Origin: Picosynechococcus sp. PCC 7003
GTDB lineage: Bacteria; Cyanobacteriota; Cyanobacteriia; Cyanobacteriales; MRBY01
Direction of reading: 5' to 3'
Assembly (NCBI RefSeq): GCF_001693255.1
Contig: NZ_CP016474.1
Span: 372,001 to 436,000, forward strand
Length of the DNA stretch: 64,000 nucleotides
The translations under genes and the position numbers were made by a program. Within the stretch, counting starts at the first letter, position 1, and each line of letters opens with the position of its first letter. Under the pieces are notes generated by a model, which ran no database searches, was not told the DNA's origin, and saw nothing but the letters and a program-made list of their open reading frames with translations. Below, piece after piece: positions 53,587 through 62,678 of the stretch.

Positions 53587-54399
53587 ATGAATCATTTCTT
53601 GCCTCGTCCCCTGCTCCGTAGTCTTTTCGCGGTCTGTTTGGCGGTGATGACCTGGGCGATCGCCCCCGCTGCCTTCGCCGTTAACAACCCTGAACTGCTC
53701 CCCGATTACGAAACGCCGGTCGTGGATTTGGCGAACTTCCTCCCCCAGCTCCAGGAAGAAAATCTCGTGACGGATCTGAACAATTTTGAAGCAGAAACGG
53801 GCTGGAAAATGCGCGTCTTGACCCAATTTGACCGCAGTCCCGGACGGGCCGTGAAAGAGTATTGGGGCCTTGATGATAAAAGTATCTTGCTCGTTGCCGA
53901 TGGTCGGGGGGGCAACCTATTGGCCTTTAGCATTGGTGACGATGTGTATGAACTGATGCCCCGCACCTTCTGGATCGAACTCCAGACCCGCTTCGGCAAT
54001 ATGTATTACGTCCGTGAGCATGGCGAAAATCAGGCGATCGCCGATGCCCTAGAAACTGTCAAAACCTGTGTTACCAAAGAAGGTGGTTGTATCGTTGTGC
54101 CTGGCTTACCCCGTGAACAGTGGCTACTCACCCTCATTAGTTCCGTGGTTGGGGGTGTTATCTGTGGTTTTGCCGCCATTCCCCGCAAAGAAGGTCAAGC
54201 CTTTGCTTGGCAGTGGGCCTTAATCATGTCTCCCCTCTGGGGCATCCTGTTCCTCGCCTTTGGTGTTGGCCCCGTTGTCACCCGCACCTCCGACTGGTTA
54301 CCCCTATTGCGCAATATTCTCGGCTTCATGATGGGGGCGATCGTGGCGTTCATTGCGCCGATGTTTAATCAACCAAATCCTTCTGAATCCGAATCTTAA
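53587..54399 (+). CDS. TPM-domain protein, Psb32-like
   Basis: 270 residues. Signal peptide (LLRSLFAVCLAVMTWAIAPAAFA) then a TPM domain (~45-175: VVDLANFLPQLQEENLVTDLNNFEAETGWKMRVLTQFDRSPGRAVKEYWGLDDKSILLVADGRGG) and three hydrophobic helices at ~183-255. This is the layout of cyanobacterial Psb32 (Synechocystis sll1390), a thylakoid protein that helps photosystem II recover from light damage. TPM proteins of other groups act in phosphatase-like or assembly roles. An AT-rich promoter region with TTAAAATACTTAAAATAAAG lies upstream. Confidence 0.8.
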   Translation: MNHFLPRPLLRSLFAVCLAVMTWAIAPAAFAVNNPELLPDYETPVVDLANFLPQLQEENLVTDLNNFEAETGWKMRVLTQFDRSPGRAVKEYWGLDDKSILLVADGRGGNLLAFSIGDDVYELMPRTFWIELQTRFGNMYYVREHGENQAIADALETVKTCVTKEGGCIVVPGLPREQWLLTLISSVVGGVICGFAAIPRKEGQAFAWQWALIMSPLWGILFLAFGVGPVVTRTSDWLPLLRNILGFMMGAIVAFIAPMFNQPNPSESES

Positions 54400-54668
54400 G
54401 CCACAGCATTATTTTCATAATTGAGAGAATAAGCTCAAAATTCTTGTGAATCAACGAGATTAGAGTCAGATATGGAATAACCCTTTTTTTCCTCAACCAT
54501 TTTCCTGTTTCGATATTTCTCTTGAATCGGGTTTTTTTTGAAAAAGCTTTCTTACTCAAAATTGGTTGTGGAAAGAAATATTCTGTGGGAAGATAAAGGG
54601 TTTTAATTAAACTTCTTTTTTTGACGAAACAACAAATTTTAAATAAAAAACGCAGAGTTCACATCCCC

Positions 54669-55727
54669 ATGCCACAAACACTACTTAACCAGATGCCTAT
54701 AAATCCCATCTTTAATCCAGATGGGAATGACGATATCGCTCACCGTTCCATTTGGTTCGGGGAAACCACCAACCTGATGCAGCTAAACGATGTCCGCTAC
54801 CCTTGGGCAGTGGGACTGTACCAACAAATGCGGGAAAATTTTTGGATTCCCCAAAAGCTCGACATTACCCAGGATGTCACCGATTACCACAACCTGACGG
54901 ACTCGGAACGCCGTGCCTTTGACGGGATCCTTAGCTACCTGACCTTCCTCGATTCTGTCCAAACCTGCAATCTTCCCCACATCAAAAGCTCAATTACGGC
55001 CCCAGAGATCAGCCTCTGTATTGCCGAGCAGATCTCCCAGGAGGGGATGCATAACCAGTCCTATCAATACATGATTGAGACGATTATCCCTAGCGACCGC
55101 CGCACTGCCGTCTATGATTTTTGGCGCACGGATAAAGTTTTACGCGATCGCTGTGAGTACATTGCCAGCAACTACCAACGCTACATCGACAATCCCACCC
55201 CAGAAAATTATTTCACGACCCTCGTCGCTGATTACCTCCTAGAGGGACTGTATTTTTACAATGGCTTTGTGTTCTTCTATAACCTCGCCTCACGGATGTT
55301 GATGCCTGGTTCTGCGGATATCTTTAAAATGATTAACCGGGATGAACTCAGCCACGTGCGCTTATTCCAAAAGCTGATCCCAGAAGCCATGGCCACCTTT
55401 GATCATTCCGTTGACCATATTTATGAAATGGTGGAACGGGCTGTACAGTACGAATGTCAGTGGACAAACCACATTGTCGGCAACGATATCCTCGGCATTA
55501 CAGAACAAAGCACCGAGATTTACACCAAATATTTAGCGAATATTCGTCTACAAGCCATTGGCCTTGAACCGTTATACAAAGGGGATCAATACAAGAAAAG
55601 TCCCTACCGTCACCTCGAACGGTTCTCGGATACGAAAAAAGAAGGCAATACCAAAGCTAACTTCTTTGAGGCCGGGGTTACCAGCTACGTGATGTCATCG
55701 GGGATTACGGGTTGGGATGAGTTTTAA
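54669..55727 (+). CDS. nrdB: Ribonucleotide reductase class Ia, beta subunit
   Basis: 352 residues from ATG 54669. Holds the diiron-tyrosyl radical cofactor that NrdA needs for deoxyribonucleotide synthesis. Iron ligands and the radical Tyr are visible: D in LDSVQT, E-x-x-H-x-x-x-Y in EGMHNQSY, E in LEGLYFYNGF, and E-x-x-H in NRDELSHVRLF. The C-terminus (SGITGWDEF) carries the acidic/aromatic tail that docks on NrdA. An in-frame TTG at 54621 would add 16 residues (basic, unlike the family). nrdA is not in the window. The preceding 270 bases are AT-rich and hold no gene. Confidence 0.93.
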   Translation: MPQTLLNQMPINPIFNPDGNDDIAHRSIWFGETTNLMQLNDVRYPWAVGLYQQMRENFWIPQKLDITQDVTDYHNLTDSERRAFDGILSYLTFLDSVQTCNLPHIKSSITAPEISLCIAEQISQEGMHNQSYQYMIETIIPSDRRTAVYDFWRTDKVLRDRCEYIASNYQRYIDNPTPENYFTTLVADYLLEGLYFYNGFVFFYNLASRMLMPGSADIFKMINRDELSHVRLFQKLIPEAMATFDHSVDHIYEMVERAVQYECQWTNHIVGNDILGITEQSTEIYTKYLANIRLQAIGLEPLYKGDQYKKSPYRHLERFSDTKKEGNTKANFFEAGVTSYVMSSGITGWDEF

Positions 55728-55860
55728 GCCGGCTTTGGGGCGATGATGCAGCAAAAAATCTGTAGTTTGTTGTACTGTTTTTCGTCCCTTATTCTGCCCG
55801 CAGTCGCAATGAGCTAAAATTAGCGTTGCATATTCCGTTCAGTTTGAGGAGGAGAGGACT

Positions 55861-56235
55861 ATTCCTGAACCGCTAAATCTGACTGTAAGTTTGAGAGGAA
55901 CTTACGAAGTCATTGACAACAAATATCAAATTTTCCGCTTAACTGGGTTATTGGATGCCTTTTCCGAACCTGTGTTTAGTACCGCCATCAAAAGCCGGAT
56001 TAATGAAGGCCCCCACGATATTATCCTCTCCCTAGCCCAAATTGATTTTGTGGATAGCTCTGGTATCGGTGCCCTGGTGCAGTTGGTCAAACACACCCAA
56101 AATGCTGGGGGAACGATGCAAGTGGTAACCAATCCACGGGTAACCCAAACGGTAAAGTTAGTTCGCCTAGAGAAGTTTTTGTCTCTGCGGAACTCCATTG
56201 ATGAGGCGATCGCCCACCTAGAAGAGAAAAAATAG
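55861..56235 (+). CDS. STAS-domain anti-sigma factor antagonist, probable AUU start
   Basis: A single STAS domain: LRGTYEVIDNKYQIFRLTGLLDAFSEPVF, then the conserved phosphorylation site in DFVDSSGIGALVQLVKHTQN and a C-terminal helix. It is an anti-anti-sigma (RsbV/SpoIIAA) type protein regulated by a kinase and an RsbU phosphatase. There is no ATG or GTG in the right place. A very strong ribosome binding site GAGGAGG (55846-55852) lies 8 bases before ATT 55861, giving 124 residues beginning PEPLNLTVSLRG. The alternative TTG 55891 has no ribosome binding site. A rare AUU start (as in infC) is therefore likely. It is followed by mrnC after 14 bases. Confidence 0.75.
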   Translation: MPEPLNLTVSLRGTYEVIDNKYQIFRLTGLLDAFSEPVFSTAIKSRINEGPHDIILSLAQIDFVDSSGIGALVQLVKHTQNAGGTMQVVTNPRVTQTVKLVRLEKFLSLRNSIDEAIAHLEEKK

Positions 56236-56249
56236 GGACGAGAAAACCA

Positions 56250-56645
56250 TTGTTTGTCCCTGACATTGCCGCTGATCAGCTCCGACAATTGTCCCCCGCG
56301 TCCTTAGCCTATGTGGGGGATGCTGTTTATGAACTCTATAACCGCTGTAATTTTTTGTTGCCCCCCTGTCGCATTGCGGATTACCACGGTAAGGTGGTGG
56401 CGGAGGTGCGGGCAGAAACCCAAGCCCAATATCTCACCCTCCTTGAACCCTATTTAAGTGAGCCAGAACAGGACATTGTCCGCCGGGGACGCAATTCAGC
56501 AACGGGAAAACCGAGGCGTCTCAGCTTAGCCGTTTATCGGCAGGCCACTGGTTTTGAAGCCCTGGTCGGGTATCTCTATCTCACGAACCCGCAGCGTTTG
56601 GCAGAATTATTTACCTATTTACCCCAAGAACGGTCTGGGGTCTGA
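56250..56645 (+). CDS. mrnC: Mini-ribonuclease 3
   Basis: 131 residues. RNase III catalytic domain without a dsRNA-binding domain. SPASLAYVGDAVYELYNR carries the conserved acidic site (GDAVYE), HGKVVAEVRAETQA and the second acidic cluster near VRRGRNSATGKPR follow. MrnC matures 23S rRNA in many Firmicutes and cyanobacteria. The start is TTG 56250, 14 bases after the STAS stop; GGGACGAG just upstream is a fair ribosome binding site. Confidence 0.9.
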   Translation: MFVPDIAADQLRQLSPASLAYVGDAVYELYNRCNFLLPPCRIADYHGKVVAEVRAETQAQYLTLLEPYLSEPEQDIVRRGRNSATGKPRRLSLAVYRQATGFEALVGYLYLTNPQRLAELFTYLPQERSGV

Positions 56646-56882
56646 TATGATCAACTCTCTTTTGTGTTTCATTGGGGCTTTTTCTTTAAGGAGCGCCCCC
56701 GCCTGAGGTAAGACCAAGATATGTTTGTGTTGATTTTTTGATTTTTTAATGGGCCACGGCTGGAAAAGGTAACTTTGCTGATTCTAAATAACCTAAGTCA
56801 TATTTAGGCGATCGCCCCAGCCTCTGTAACTGATTTTCCTTGACAAGTTAATACATCTGAACGACTAAAGACTGAATTTTTT

Positions 56883-58049
56883 ATGAACAAGCCACATCGA
56901 TCCGATTCGGGTAAAAAATACGGTAGAGCCGCCGGGGGAAGAGACCGCAAACCAAGTAAAAAGTACGGAAAAGCCACTTCCTTTGATCGGGATCGACGTT
57001 CTGATCGCCGCGAAGATGGCGGTAAGTTTGAACGAGGCGATCGCCCATCTCCCCGGCGTAAGGGTCAATTTTCCCGGCGCGAAGAAGGGGGAGAGCGCTC
57101 CTTTAAACGTTTTGATAAACGTGGTAGCCAAGGTGCTGGCCCCACCAAAAGACGTCCCATCGAAGACCGCCCCAAACCCCAGCGGAGTCAATCGTCAGAG
57201 TTCCCTTCCCAAGAGGCTCTTGAACTCACTCCCCAAACCGCCCCAGGGGAAGTCCCAGAAGAGGTCACCACAGAAGAAGATAATGACCTCATCTACGGCA
57301 AGCATGCGGTGTTATCGGTGCTTGAGAGCGAACGTCCCCTCAACCGAATTTGGGTGACCTCTCGCCTGCGCCACGCCAATCGTTTCCATACCCTCCTCCA
57401 GGCCGCCAAAAACCAAGGCACAGTCATCGACGAAGTGAGTATGTCTCGCCTAGACTACTTGACCAATCGGGGTGTCCACCAAGGGATCGCTGTGCAGACT
57501 GCTCCCTATGAATATATGGATTTGCCGGACCTCATTGAACAGGCCAAGGCCAAAACAGAATCCCCCGTAGTTGTGATCGCCGACGGCATCACCGATCCCC
57601 ATAATTTAGGGGCAATTATTCGTACAGCTGAAGCCATTGGCGCCCAAGGAATGATTATTCCCCAACGGCGGGCGGTGGGGGTGACCTCGACGGTGATGAA
57701 AGTAGCCGCCGGTGCCCTAGAACATTTCCCCGTCGCACAGGTGGTCAATCTTAGTCGGGCCATGGAAGAACTCAAGGAAGCCGGTTTCTGGATTTATGGC
57801 ACCGCCGCAGGAACCAGTAAAGCCTTACACAATATTAAATTTGAAGGTGCGATAGGATTAGTTATCGGTTCGGAAGGACAAGGTCTTAGTTTGTTGACGC
57901 AAAAGCATTGTGATGAACTGGTTGCAATTCCGATGACGGGGAAAACCCCTAGCCTAAACGCTTCCGTCGCTGCGGCGATCGCCTTATATGAAGTGTACCG
58001 ACAAAAGCTTGTACGCCAGGTGCAAATTACCCTCCCGGATACCCCCTAA
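56883..58049 (+). CDS. RlmB/TrmH-like 23S rRNA or tRNA 2'-O-methyltransferase
   Basis: 388 residues. An unusual ~130-residue N-terminal region is extremely rich in Lys, Arg, Gly, Ser and Asp ([53 protein letters not shown]) and probably binds RNA. It is followed by an SPOUT substrate-binding domain ([24 protein letters not shown]) and methylase domain with motif 1 ([14 protein letters not shown]), motif 2 ([10 protein letters not shown]) and motif 3 ([22 protein letters not shown]). Homologues methylate G2251 of 23S rRNA (RlmB). The long basic tail is a cyanobacterial trait. Confidence 0.9.
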   Translation: MNKPHRSDSGKKYGRAAGGRDRKPSKKYGKATSFDRDRRSDRREDGGKFERGDRPSPRRKGQFSRREEGGERSFKRFDKRGSQGAGPTKRRPIEDRPKPQRSQSSEFPSQEALELTPQTAPGEVPEEVTTEEDNDLIYGKHAVLSVLESERPLNRIWVTSRLRHANRFHTLLQAAKNQGTVIDEVSMSRLDYLTNRGVHQGIAVQTAPYEYMDLPDLIEQAKAKTESPVVVIADGITDPHNLGAIIRTAEAIGAQGMIIPQRRAVGVTSTVMKVAAGALEHFPVAQVVNLSRAMEELKEAGFWIYGTAAGTSKALHNIKFEGAIGLVIGSEGQGLSLLTQKHCDELVAIPMTGKTPSLNASVAAAIALYEVYRQKLVRQVQITLPDTP

Positions 58050-58179
58050 GGCAGTATGCAAAATGAGCGTTTTAGGGATAAAACAAGAGTTGTTGGGTTG
58101 TACCCAGGCAAGCTATCTTCAACAACAAGTATTTTTCCAGTAGACCCATACCTCAAACTTCACCACCACAGGGACAGAT

Positions 58180-58458
58180 ATGAAAGAACTTTTGCTCAAG
58201 CTCTTCGAGACCATTGGCCGCGCCTATTGGCTTGAAATTACCACTGAGCAACCGGAGTGTACCTACTACTTTGGTCCTTACCTCAGTCGCAAAGAGGCGA
58301 TCGCCGCCCAAGCAGGCTTCCTCGAAGACCTCACCAATGAAGGAGCCCAAAACATCGAAGTGAACCTACAACGGTGTCGTACCCCCAAAGAGCTCACCAT
58401 TTTCGATGACTCCGAGTCAAAAAAAACTCTGATGCCCATCTTTAGCTTTAGCCATTAG
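58180..58458 (+). CDS. DUF1816 domain protein (92 aa)
   Basis: 92 residues: MKELLLKLFETIGRAYWLEI, TTEQPECTYYFGPYLSRKEA, then AQAGFLEDLTNEGAQNIEV. Cyanobacterial DUF1816 proteins are small, soluble and of unknown function; they share some features with CpcD-like linker domains (ECTYYFGPY...A), though that link is only suggestive. The transcript ends at a hairpin at 58482-58532. Confidence 0.8.
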   Translation: MKELLLKLFETIGRAYWLEITTEQPECTYYFGPYLSRKEAIAAQAGFLEDLTNEGAQNIEVNLQRCRTPKELTIFDDSESKKTLMPIFSFSH

Positions 58459-58481
58459 CGGCTTAACCCTTCCCCCTGGTG

Positions 58482-58532
58482 ATCCCCATTTTTTTGTTTG
58501 TGCCCTAGCGTCATTCACAATGGGGATTTTTT
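58482..58532 (+). terminator. Terminator after the DUF1816 gene
   Basis: ATCCCCATT (58482-58490) pairs perfectly with AATGGGGAT (58519-58527), followed by five more T. The loop is about 28 bases long. Confidence 0.6.
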
Positions 58533-58658
58533 GATGTCGTTCCTGAGCCGCTTCCCTGAAACCAGGACATCACAGGGGTAGAAGTCTTGTGATATCTTCA
58601 TTAGGGAACAAAATCTATATTCTGTCCATTTCCTAGCAAGTGTTCGAGGCAAAATAGC

Positions 58659-59540
58659 GTGTCGTTAAATTTTCAAGAAATCATCGCCACCCTCAATCAA
58701 TTTTGGCGGGATCGTGGTTGTCTAATTGCCCAGCCCTACGACACCGAAAAAGGGGCCGGCACCATGAACCACCATACTTTTTTGCGGGCGATTGGCCCTG
58801 AGCCTTGGTCCGTTGCCTATGTCGAACCTTGCCGTCGTCCCACCGATGGCCGCTACGGTGAAAATCCCAACCGGGTGCAGCACTACTTCCAGTACCAGGT
58901 GATCATTAAACCGTCACCGGACAATATCCAAGAGATCTATTTAGACTCCCTCAAAGCCTTGGGGATTCAACCAGAAGACCACGATATCCGCTTTGTGGAA
59001 GATAACTGGGAATCACCAACCCTCGGTGCCTGGGGTGTGGGCTGGGAAGTGTGGCTTGATGGCATGGAAATCACCCAATTCACTTACTTCCAGCAATGTG
59101 GTGGCCTCGATTGTCGTCCGGTTTGTATTGAAATTACCTATGGCCTAGAACGCTTGGCGATGTACCTCCAGGAAGTGGATGCGATCACCAAGATTCGCTG
59201 GAATGAGACCACCAGCTATGGGGATATTTTCCTGCAAAGTGAAATTGAACAATGTACCTACAATTTCGAAGCGTCTAATCCGGAAATGTTGTTCCAGCTA
59301 TTTTCGCTCTACGAAGCAGAAGCCCAACAACTGATCGAAAAAGGGCTGGTGATGCCGAGCCTCGATTATGTGCTGAAATGTTCCCACACGTTTAATTTGC
59401 TCGATGCGCGCGGGGTCATTGCCGTGGCCGAACGCACCCGCTACATTGGGCGAATTCGTCACATGGCCCGTCAGGTCGCCCACCTCTACCTTGCCCAACG
59501 GGAAGAATTGGGCTTTCCGTTACAAAAGGCGATCGCCTAA
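58659..59540 (+). CDS. glyQ: Glycyl-tRNA synthetase alpha subunit
   Basis: 293 residues; the class II alpha chain of the bacterial alpha2-beta2 Gly[71 protein letters not shown] (motif 2 area), FTYFQQCGG and [13 protein letters not shown] (motif 3) are visible. The start is GTG 58659. The beta subunit gene glyS is not adjacent, as in most cyanobacteria. Confidence 0.96.
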   Translation: MSLNFQEIIATLNQFWRDRGCLIAQPYDTEKGAGTMNHHTFLRAIGPEPWSVAYVEPCRRPTDGRYGENPNRVQHYFQYQVIIKPSPDNIQEIYLDSLKALGIQPEDHDIRFVEDNWESPTLGAWGVGWEVWLDGMEITQFTYFQQCGGLDCRPVCIEITYGLERLAMYLQEVDAITKIRWNETTSYGDIFLQSEIEQCTYNFEASNPEMLFQLFSLYEAEAQQLIEKGLVMPSLDYVLKCSHTFNLLDARGVIAVAERTRYIGRIRHMARQVAHLYLAQREELGFPLQKAIA

Positions 59541-59578
59541 GCTAAAGACAGACTCCGCCGACGAATTGAGGTATTGCG

Positions 59579-60448
59579 ATGCGTACTTCCCTAGGGGCCA
59601 TTGCCGAGCACATTGCGGCAACCACTGGCCAACCGTTTACCCTCGAACAGCAGCGTTCTGTGGGGGGCGGCTGCATTAACCAGGGCTACTGTCTAGCCGG
59701 CTCTGGCCAGCGGTACTTTGTAAAGCTAAATCGCCCGAATCAAACGGCCATGTTCGCCGCAGAAGCCTTGGCTCTCCAGCAAATGGACGCCACCCAAACC
59801 ATCCGTGTTCCCCGGCCGATCTGTTGGGGGGAAACCGAGAGTAATAGTTATATCGTCCTGGAATGGATCGACCTCGGTGGTGGCAGTGGTGATGCTTGGC
59901 AAGCAATGGGCCGTCACCTCGCAGCACTCCATCGTCAGGGCACGGCAGAAAAATTTGGCTGGGATCGCCCCAACACCATTGGCTCTACCCCCCAAATGAA
60001 CGACTGGCAAAGCGATTGGGCGGAGTTTTGGGCGGAACAGCGCCTTGGTTATCAACTGCGTTTGGCTAGACGAAAGGGGGGAGATTTTCCGGAGCCACAG
60101 CGGATCATCGACGGGGTGCACAGAATTTTGCGGGATCATCGACCCCAGCCTTCCCTCGTCCACGGGGATCTTTGGTCAGGGAATGCCGCAGTGACCGCCC
60201 AGGGGGAACCGATTATTTTTGATCCGGCGGCCTACTATGGCGATCGCGAAGTGGATATTGCGATGACAGAGCTATTTGGTGGTTTTCCGGGACGCTTTTA
60301 CCAGGGCTATAACGAGGCTTGGCCCCTGGATTCTGGCTATGGCGATCGCCGCGATTTGTACAACCTCTACCATGTGCTCAATCACTTTAATTTATTTGGT
60401 GGGGGCTACGGCAACCAGGCTAAGCGAATTATTCAGCAGCTTTTTTAA
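59579..60448 (+). CDS. Fructosamine kinase-family protein
   Basis: 289 residues. APH-like kinase fold with SVGGGCINQGYCLAGSGQRYFVKLN (ATP site), IVLEWIDLGGG, QRLGYQLRLARRKG, catalytic LVHGDLWSGN and metal-binding IFDPAAYYGDREVDIAM. Bacterial members phosphorylate protein-bound ribulosamines or erythrulosamines and so promote deglycation. The gene follows glyQ by 38 bases on the same strand and overlaps the convergent transferase gene by about 20 bases. Confidence 0.9.
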   Translation: MRTSLGAIAEHIAATTGQPFTLEQQRSVGGGCINQGYCLAGSGQRYFVKLNRPNQTAMFAAEALALQQMDATQTIRVPRPICWGETESNSYIVLEWIDLGGGSGDAWQAMGRHLAALHRQGTAEKFGWDRPNTIGSTPQMNDWQSDWAEFWAEQRLGYQLRLARRKGGDFPEPQRIIDGVHRILRDHRPQPSLVHGDLWSGNAAVTAQGEPIIFDPAAYYGDREVDIAMTELFGGFPGRFYQGYNEAWPLDSGYGDRRDLYNLYHVLNHFNLFGGGYGNQAKRIIQQLF

Positions 60449-61061
60449 GGTTATTTTTGAAGTTGTCCCAAACCCTGAGATCCGCTGGCTCGTCAATGTC
60501 CTGGAGTATCGGCAGTAACGCGAGGCGCAAATTTAACTGCTGACAGCGGGTCTGGGTTTCAGAGAAAACTTGAGCCGTCCCCCAGGGCATGTCGGTAAAC
60601 AGCCCAGAGACATTCTGGCGCAGACCAATCAGATAATAACCACCGTCCACCGCTGGGCCAAGGACGACTTCAGCAGAATTTAGTTTGTCAAAGGCCGCTG
60701 CGAGAATTTCACCCGTAATCCCTGGGCAATCGATGCCAATCACCACGGTTTTGGCGTAACCCTGTTGTTCACTGGTTTGAAAAGCGTGAATCAGGCGATC
60801 GCCTAAATCTTGGCCCTGTTGCGCTTGGTAATGCCACTGCTCCCCCAGCCAGGCGTTCATCTGGGTCGTTGTGCCACCGGAAAAATAAATAGAAATAGCG
60901 GCATTTTCCAAGACTTCTACGGTTTTTAGGGTATGTTCCGTGAGGTGGCGTTGTAACGTTGCGGCCCCCGCCGCCCCCAAAGCAGGGATTAACCGGGTCT
61001 TGGTCTGGCCCGGCACCGGATAGCGGGTGAAAATAATCAAATGAGCGGCCTGGTTACCCAT
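60429..61061 (-). CDS. TIGR04282/DUF2064 family nucleotidyl/glycosyltransferase-like protein
   Basis: 210 residues from ATG 61061 (MGNQAAHLIIFTRYPVPGQTKTRL). The family signature FTRYPVPGQTKTRLIPALG is followed by IGIDCPGITGEILAAAF and VLGPAVDGGYYLIGL. The fold is GT-A like (related to CofC-type guanylyltransferases); the reaction is unassigned. A longer frame to 61133 lies inside tsaB. The ATG overlaps the tsaB stop (TGATG), indicating coupling. It converges on the fructosamine kinase gene. Confidence 0.85.
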   Translation of the reverse strand: MGNQAAHLIIFTRYPVPGQTKTRLIPALGAAGAATLQRHLTEHTLKTVEVLENAAISIYFSGGTTTQMNAWLGEQWHYQAQQGQDLGDRLIHAFQTSEQQGYAKTVVIGIDCPGITGEILAAAFDKLNSAEVVLGPAVDGGYYLIGLRQNVSGLFTDMPWGTAQVFSETQTRCQQLNLRLALLPILQDIDEPADLRVWDNFKNNLKKAAE

Positions 61062-61696
61062 CACTGATAAACGGGGTGCTGCCCATAGAACGGCACCACC
61101 GCGCCCCAAGGCCCCTGGGGTTCCCCTTGCCATTGGGATTGGGCGAGGCTCAAAACTTCGGTGACAGTCTCGCCAATTGCTTCTGGGGGATCAAGCACCT
61201 GTAAATCAGGAAAATTGCTCTGACAATCCGCCCAGGCCGTGGGGGTAAATAACTGATCCGGCACCAGGGCGATCGCCCCTGTCGCCGTGATTTGATAAAT
61301 GGCCCCAAATACCGCCCCCCGTCGCGCGGGCAAAGCAACGGCGACCGTTTGATCCAGACGATTTTCCCGGCCCTGAAAGGCGATCGCCGCTAAAGTCGAA
61401 ATGCCATAGAGGGGAATGTTTAACTGTTGGGCGAGGGTGCGGGCTGTGACAACCCCCAAGCGGGTACCTGTAAAGCCCCCAGGCCCCTTCGCCACTCCTA
61501 AAAATGCGATGTCTTGCCAAGCATGGGGCTGGATAAATTCCTGGAGATAGCAGTGGAGTTGCGCCGATAAATCCCGACCCAGATCCCACAGGGCGGTACG
61601 TTGTTCCCCCGTGGTCAGATGCCGCAAACTCAGCCCTAACTGGGGGGTCGTGGTGTGGAGTGCTAAACCCAAGGAGGGCTCCGGTGCGATCGCCAT
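61061..61696 (-). CDS. tsaB: tRNA threonylcarbamoyladenosine synthesis protein TsaB
   Basis: 211 residues from ATG 61696 (MAIAPEPSLGLALHTTTPQLG). ASKHA-fold protein that assembles with TsaD and TsaE to make t6A37 in ANN-decoding tRNAs. Diagnostic parts are LALHTTTPQLGLSLRH, DIAFLGVAKGPGGFTGTRLGVVTARTLAQQ and VAVALPARRGAVFGAIYQI. In-frame ATGs at 61735 and 61756 would lengthen the N-terminus by 13 or 20 residues; TsaB normally begins right before the first beta strand, so I prefer 61696. The stop overlaps the next ATG. Confidence 0.88.
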   Translation of the reverse strand: MAIAPEPSLGLALHTTTPQLGLSLRHLTTGEQRTALWDLGRDLSAQLHCYLQEFIQPHAWQDIAFLGVAKGPGGFTGTRLGVVTARTLAQQLNIPLYGISTLAAIAFQGRENRLDQTVAVALPARRGAVFGAIYQITATGAIALVPDQLFTPTAWADCQSNFPDLQVLDPPEAIGETVTEVLSLAQSQWQGEPQGPWGAVVPFYGQHPVYQ

Positions 61697-61862
61697 AACT
61701 GCCTGTAGATTGCCACAAATAACAAGACTTTTCATTCTAGGCGATCGCCTGCCCATTCCCCAACGGCAGCCCAGCAGATTTCCCCCTGAGGATTAGGAAT
61801 TTGGGCCATTTGAGCTATGATAGAAAATGCTGTCTTTATATAGAATTTTTAGACTAAATTTC

Positions 61863-62165
61863 ATGGCCAAGAAATCAATGATTGAGCGCGACAGAAAACG
61901 TGCTCGCATGGTGGCAAAATACGCCGCAAAAAGAGCTGCCCTTAAGGAAGCTTTCAACAACGCGGCTGATCCCCTCGAAAAGCTCGAAATCCACCGCAAA
62001 ATTCAAAATCTCCCCCGCAACAGCTCGCCGACTCGGATGCGTAACCGTTGCCAAATTACCGGCAGACCCCGCAGCTACTACCGTGACTTCGGTCTGTGCC
62101 GTAACGTCCTCCGGGATTGGGCTCACCAAGGTTTACTCCCCGGTGTGGTTAAATCCAGCTGGTAG
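61863..62165 (+). CDS. rpsN: 30S ribosomal protein S14
   Basis: 100 residues, the long (zinc-free) form typical of cyanobacteria and plastids: [20 protein letters not shown] at the start, [21 protein letters not shown] in the middle, and [20 protein letters not shown] near the end. It stands alone outside the main ribosomal protein operons, as in other cyanobacteria. The ATG is at 61863; an upstream in-frame ATG at 61827 would add 12 hydrophobic residues and is not real. A terminator follows at 62227. Confidence 0.97.
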   Translation: MAKKSMIERDRKRARMVAKYAAKRAALKEAFNNAADPLEKLEIHRKIQNLPRNSSPTRMRNRCQITGRPRSYYRDFGLCRNVLRDWAHQGLLPGVVKSSW

Positions 62166-62226
62166 TCACTGGCCTCTGCACCAGTGGTTAAGGCAATTTA
62201 GCCATTATTTTTGTAATATCTTTCCT

Positions 62227-62254
62227 AAGGTAGAGCCTCGCTTTACCTTTTTTT
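62227..62254 (+). terminator. Intrinsic terminator of rpsN
   Basis: AAGGTA (62227-62232) pairs with TACCTT (62244-62249), then T-run to 62254. About 60 bases after the rpsN stop. Confidence 0.65.
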
Positions 62255-62395
62255 GTGGCTACAGGGAAAAGGTGTCAGTTTTCAAAAAAGCATCTGGCAA
62301 CACCTCCCCTGCAGAAATTCTTTCGTTACACTAGAGTCGTCTTTTGGTGTCTTGTATTGATTAAAACCCCATTGGAGTTACCCTAGGCGATCGCC

Positions 62396-62644
62396 ATGTC
62401 TGAATCCGAAAAAGAAAAATTTTTATTTCCCATTGAAAGCTATCGAGGCGACTTCAAAATGGAGAAAGTCCTCTTTAATGCCAACCTCCAGGAGTTTGCC
62501 CAGCGGGTCAATTTTATCTGCAACCTAGAAACAAACGGCAAAATTTCATCACAGCAAGCCTATCAAGAGATAAAAAACCTTTGGAAAACTCTCAAAAGTA
62601 CCCGTAAAAGCCTTGAACTCCCCGATGAGGAGAACAAAGCCTAA
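62396..62644 (+). CDS. Conserved cyanobacterial small protein (DUF7219-like, 82 aa)
   Basis: 82 residues, acidic and soluble: KFLFPIESYRGDFKMEKVLF, NANLQEFAQRVNFICNLETN, GKISSQQAYQEIKNLWKTLK. The pattern matches the cyanobacterial DUF7219 family as I recall it; function unknown. It probably forms two or three helices. The ATG follows a HIP1 octamer directly. It converges on the solute-binding protein gene. Confidence 0.7.
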   Translation: MSESEKEKFLFPIESYRGDFKMEKVLFNANLQEFAQRVNFICNLETNGKISSQQAYQEIKNLWKTLKSTRKSLELPDEENKA

Positions 62645-62678
62645 TCTTTTTTGAAAAATTATACGGGCGATCTTTGCG

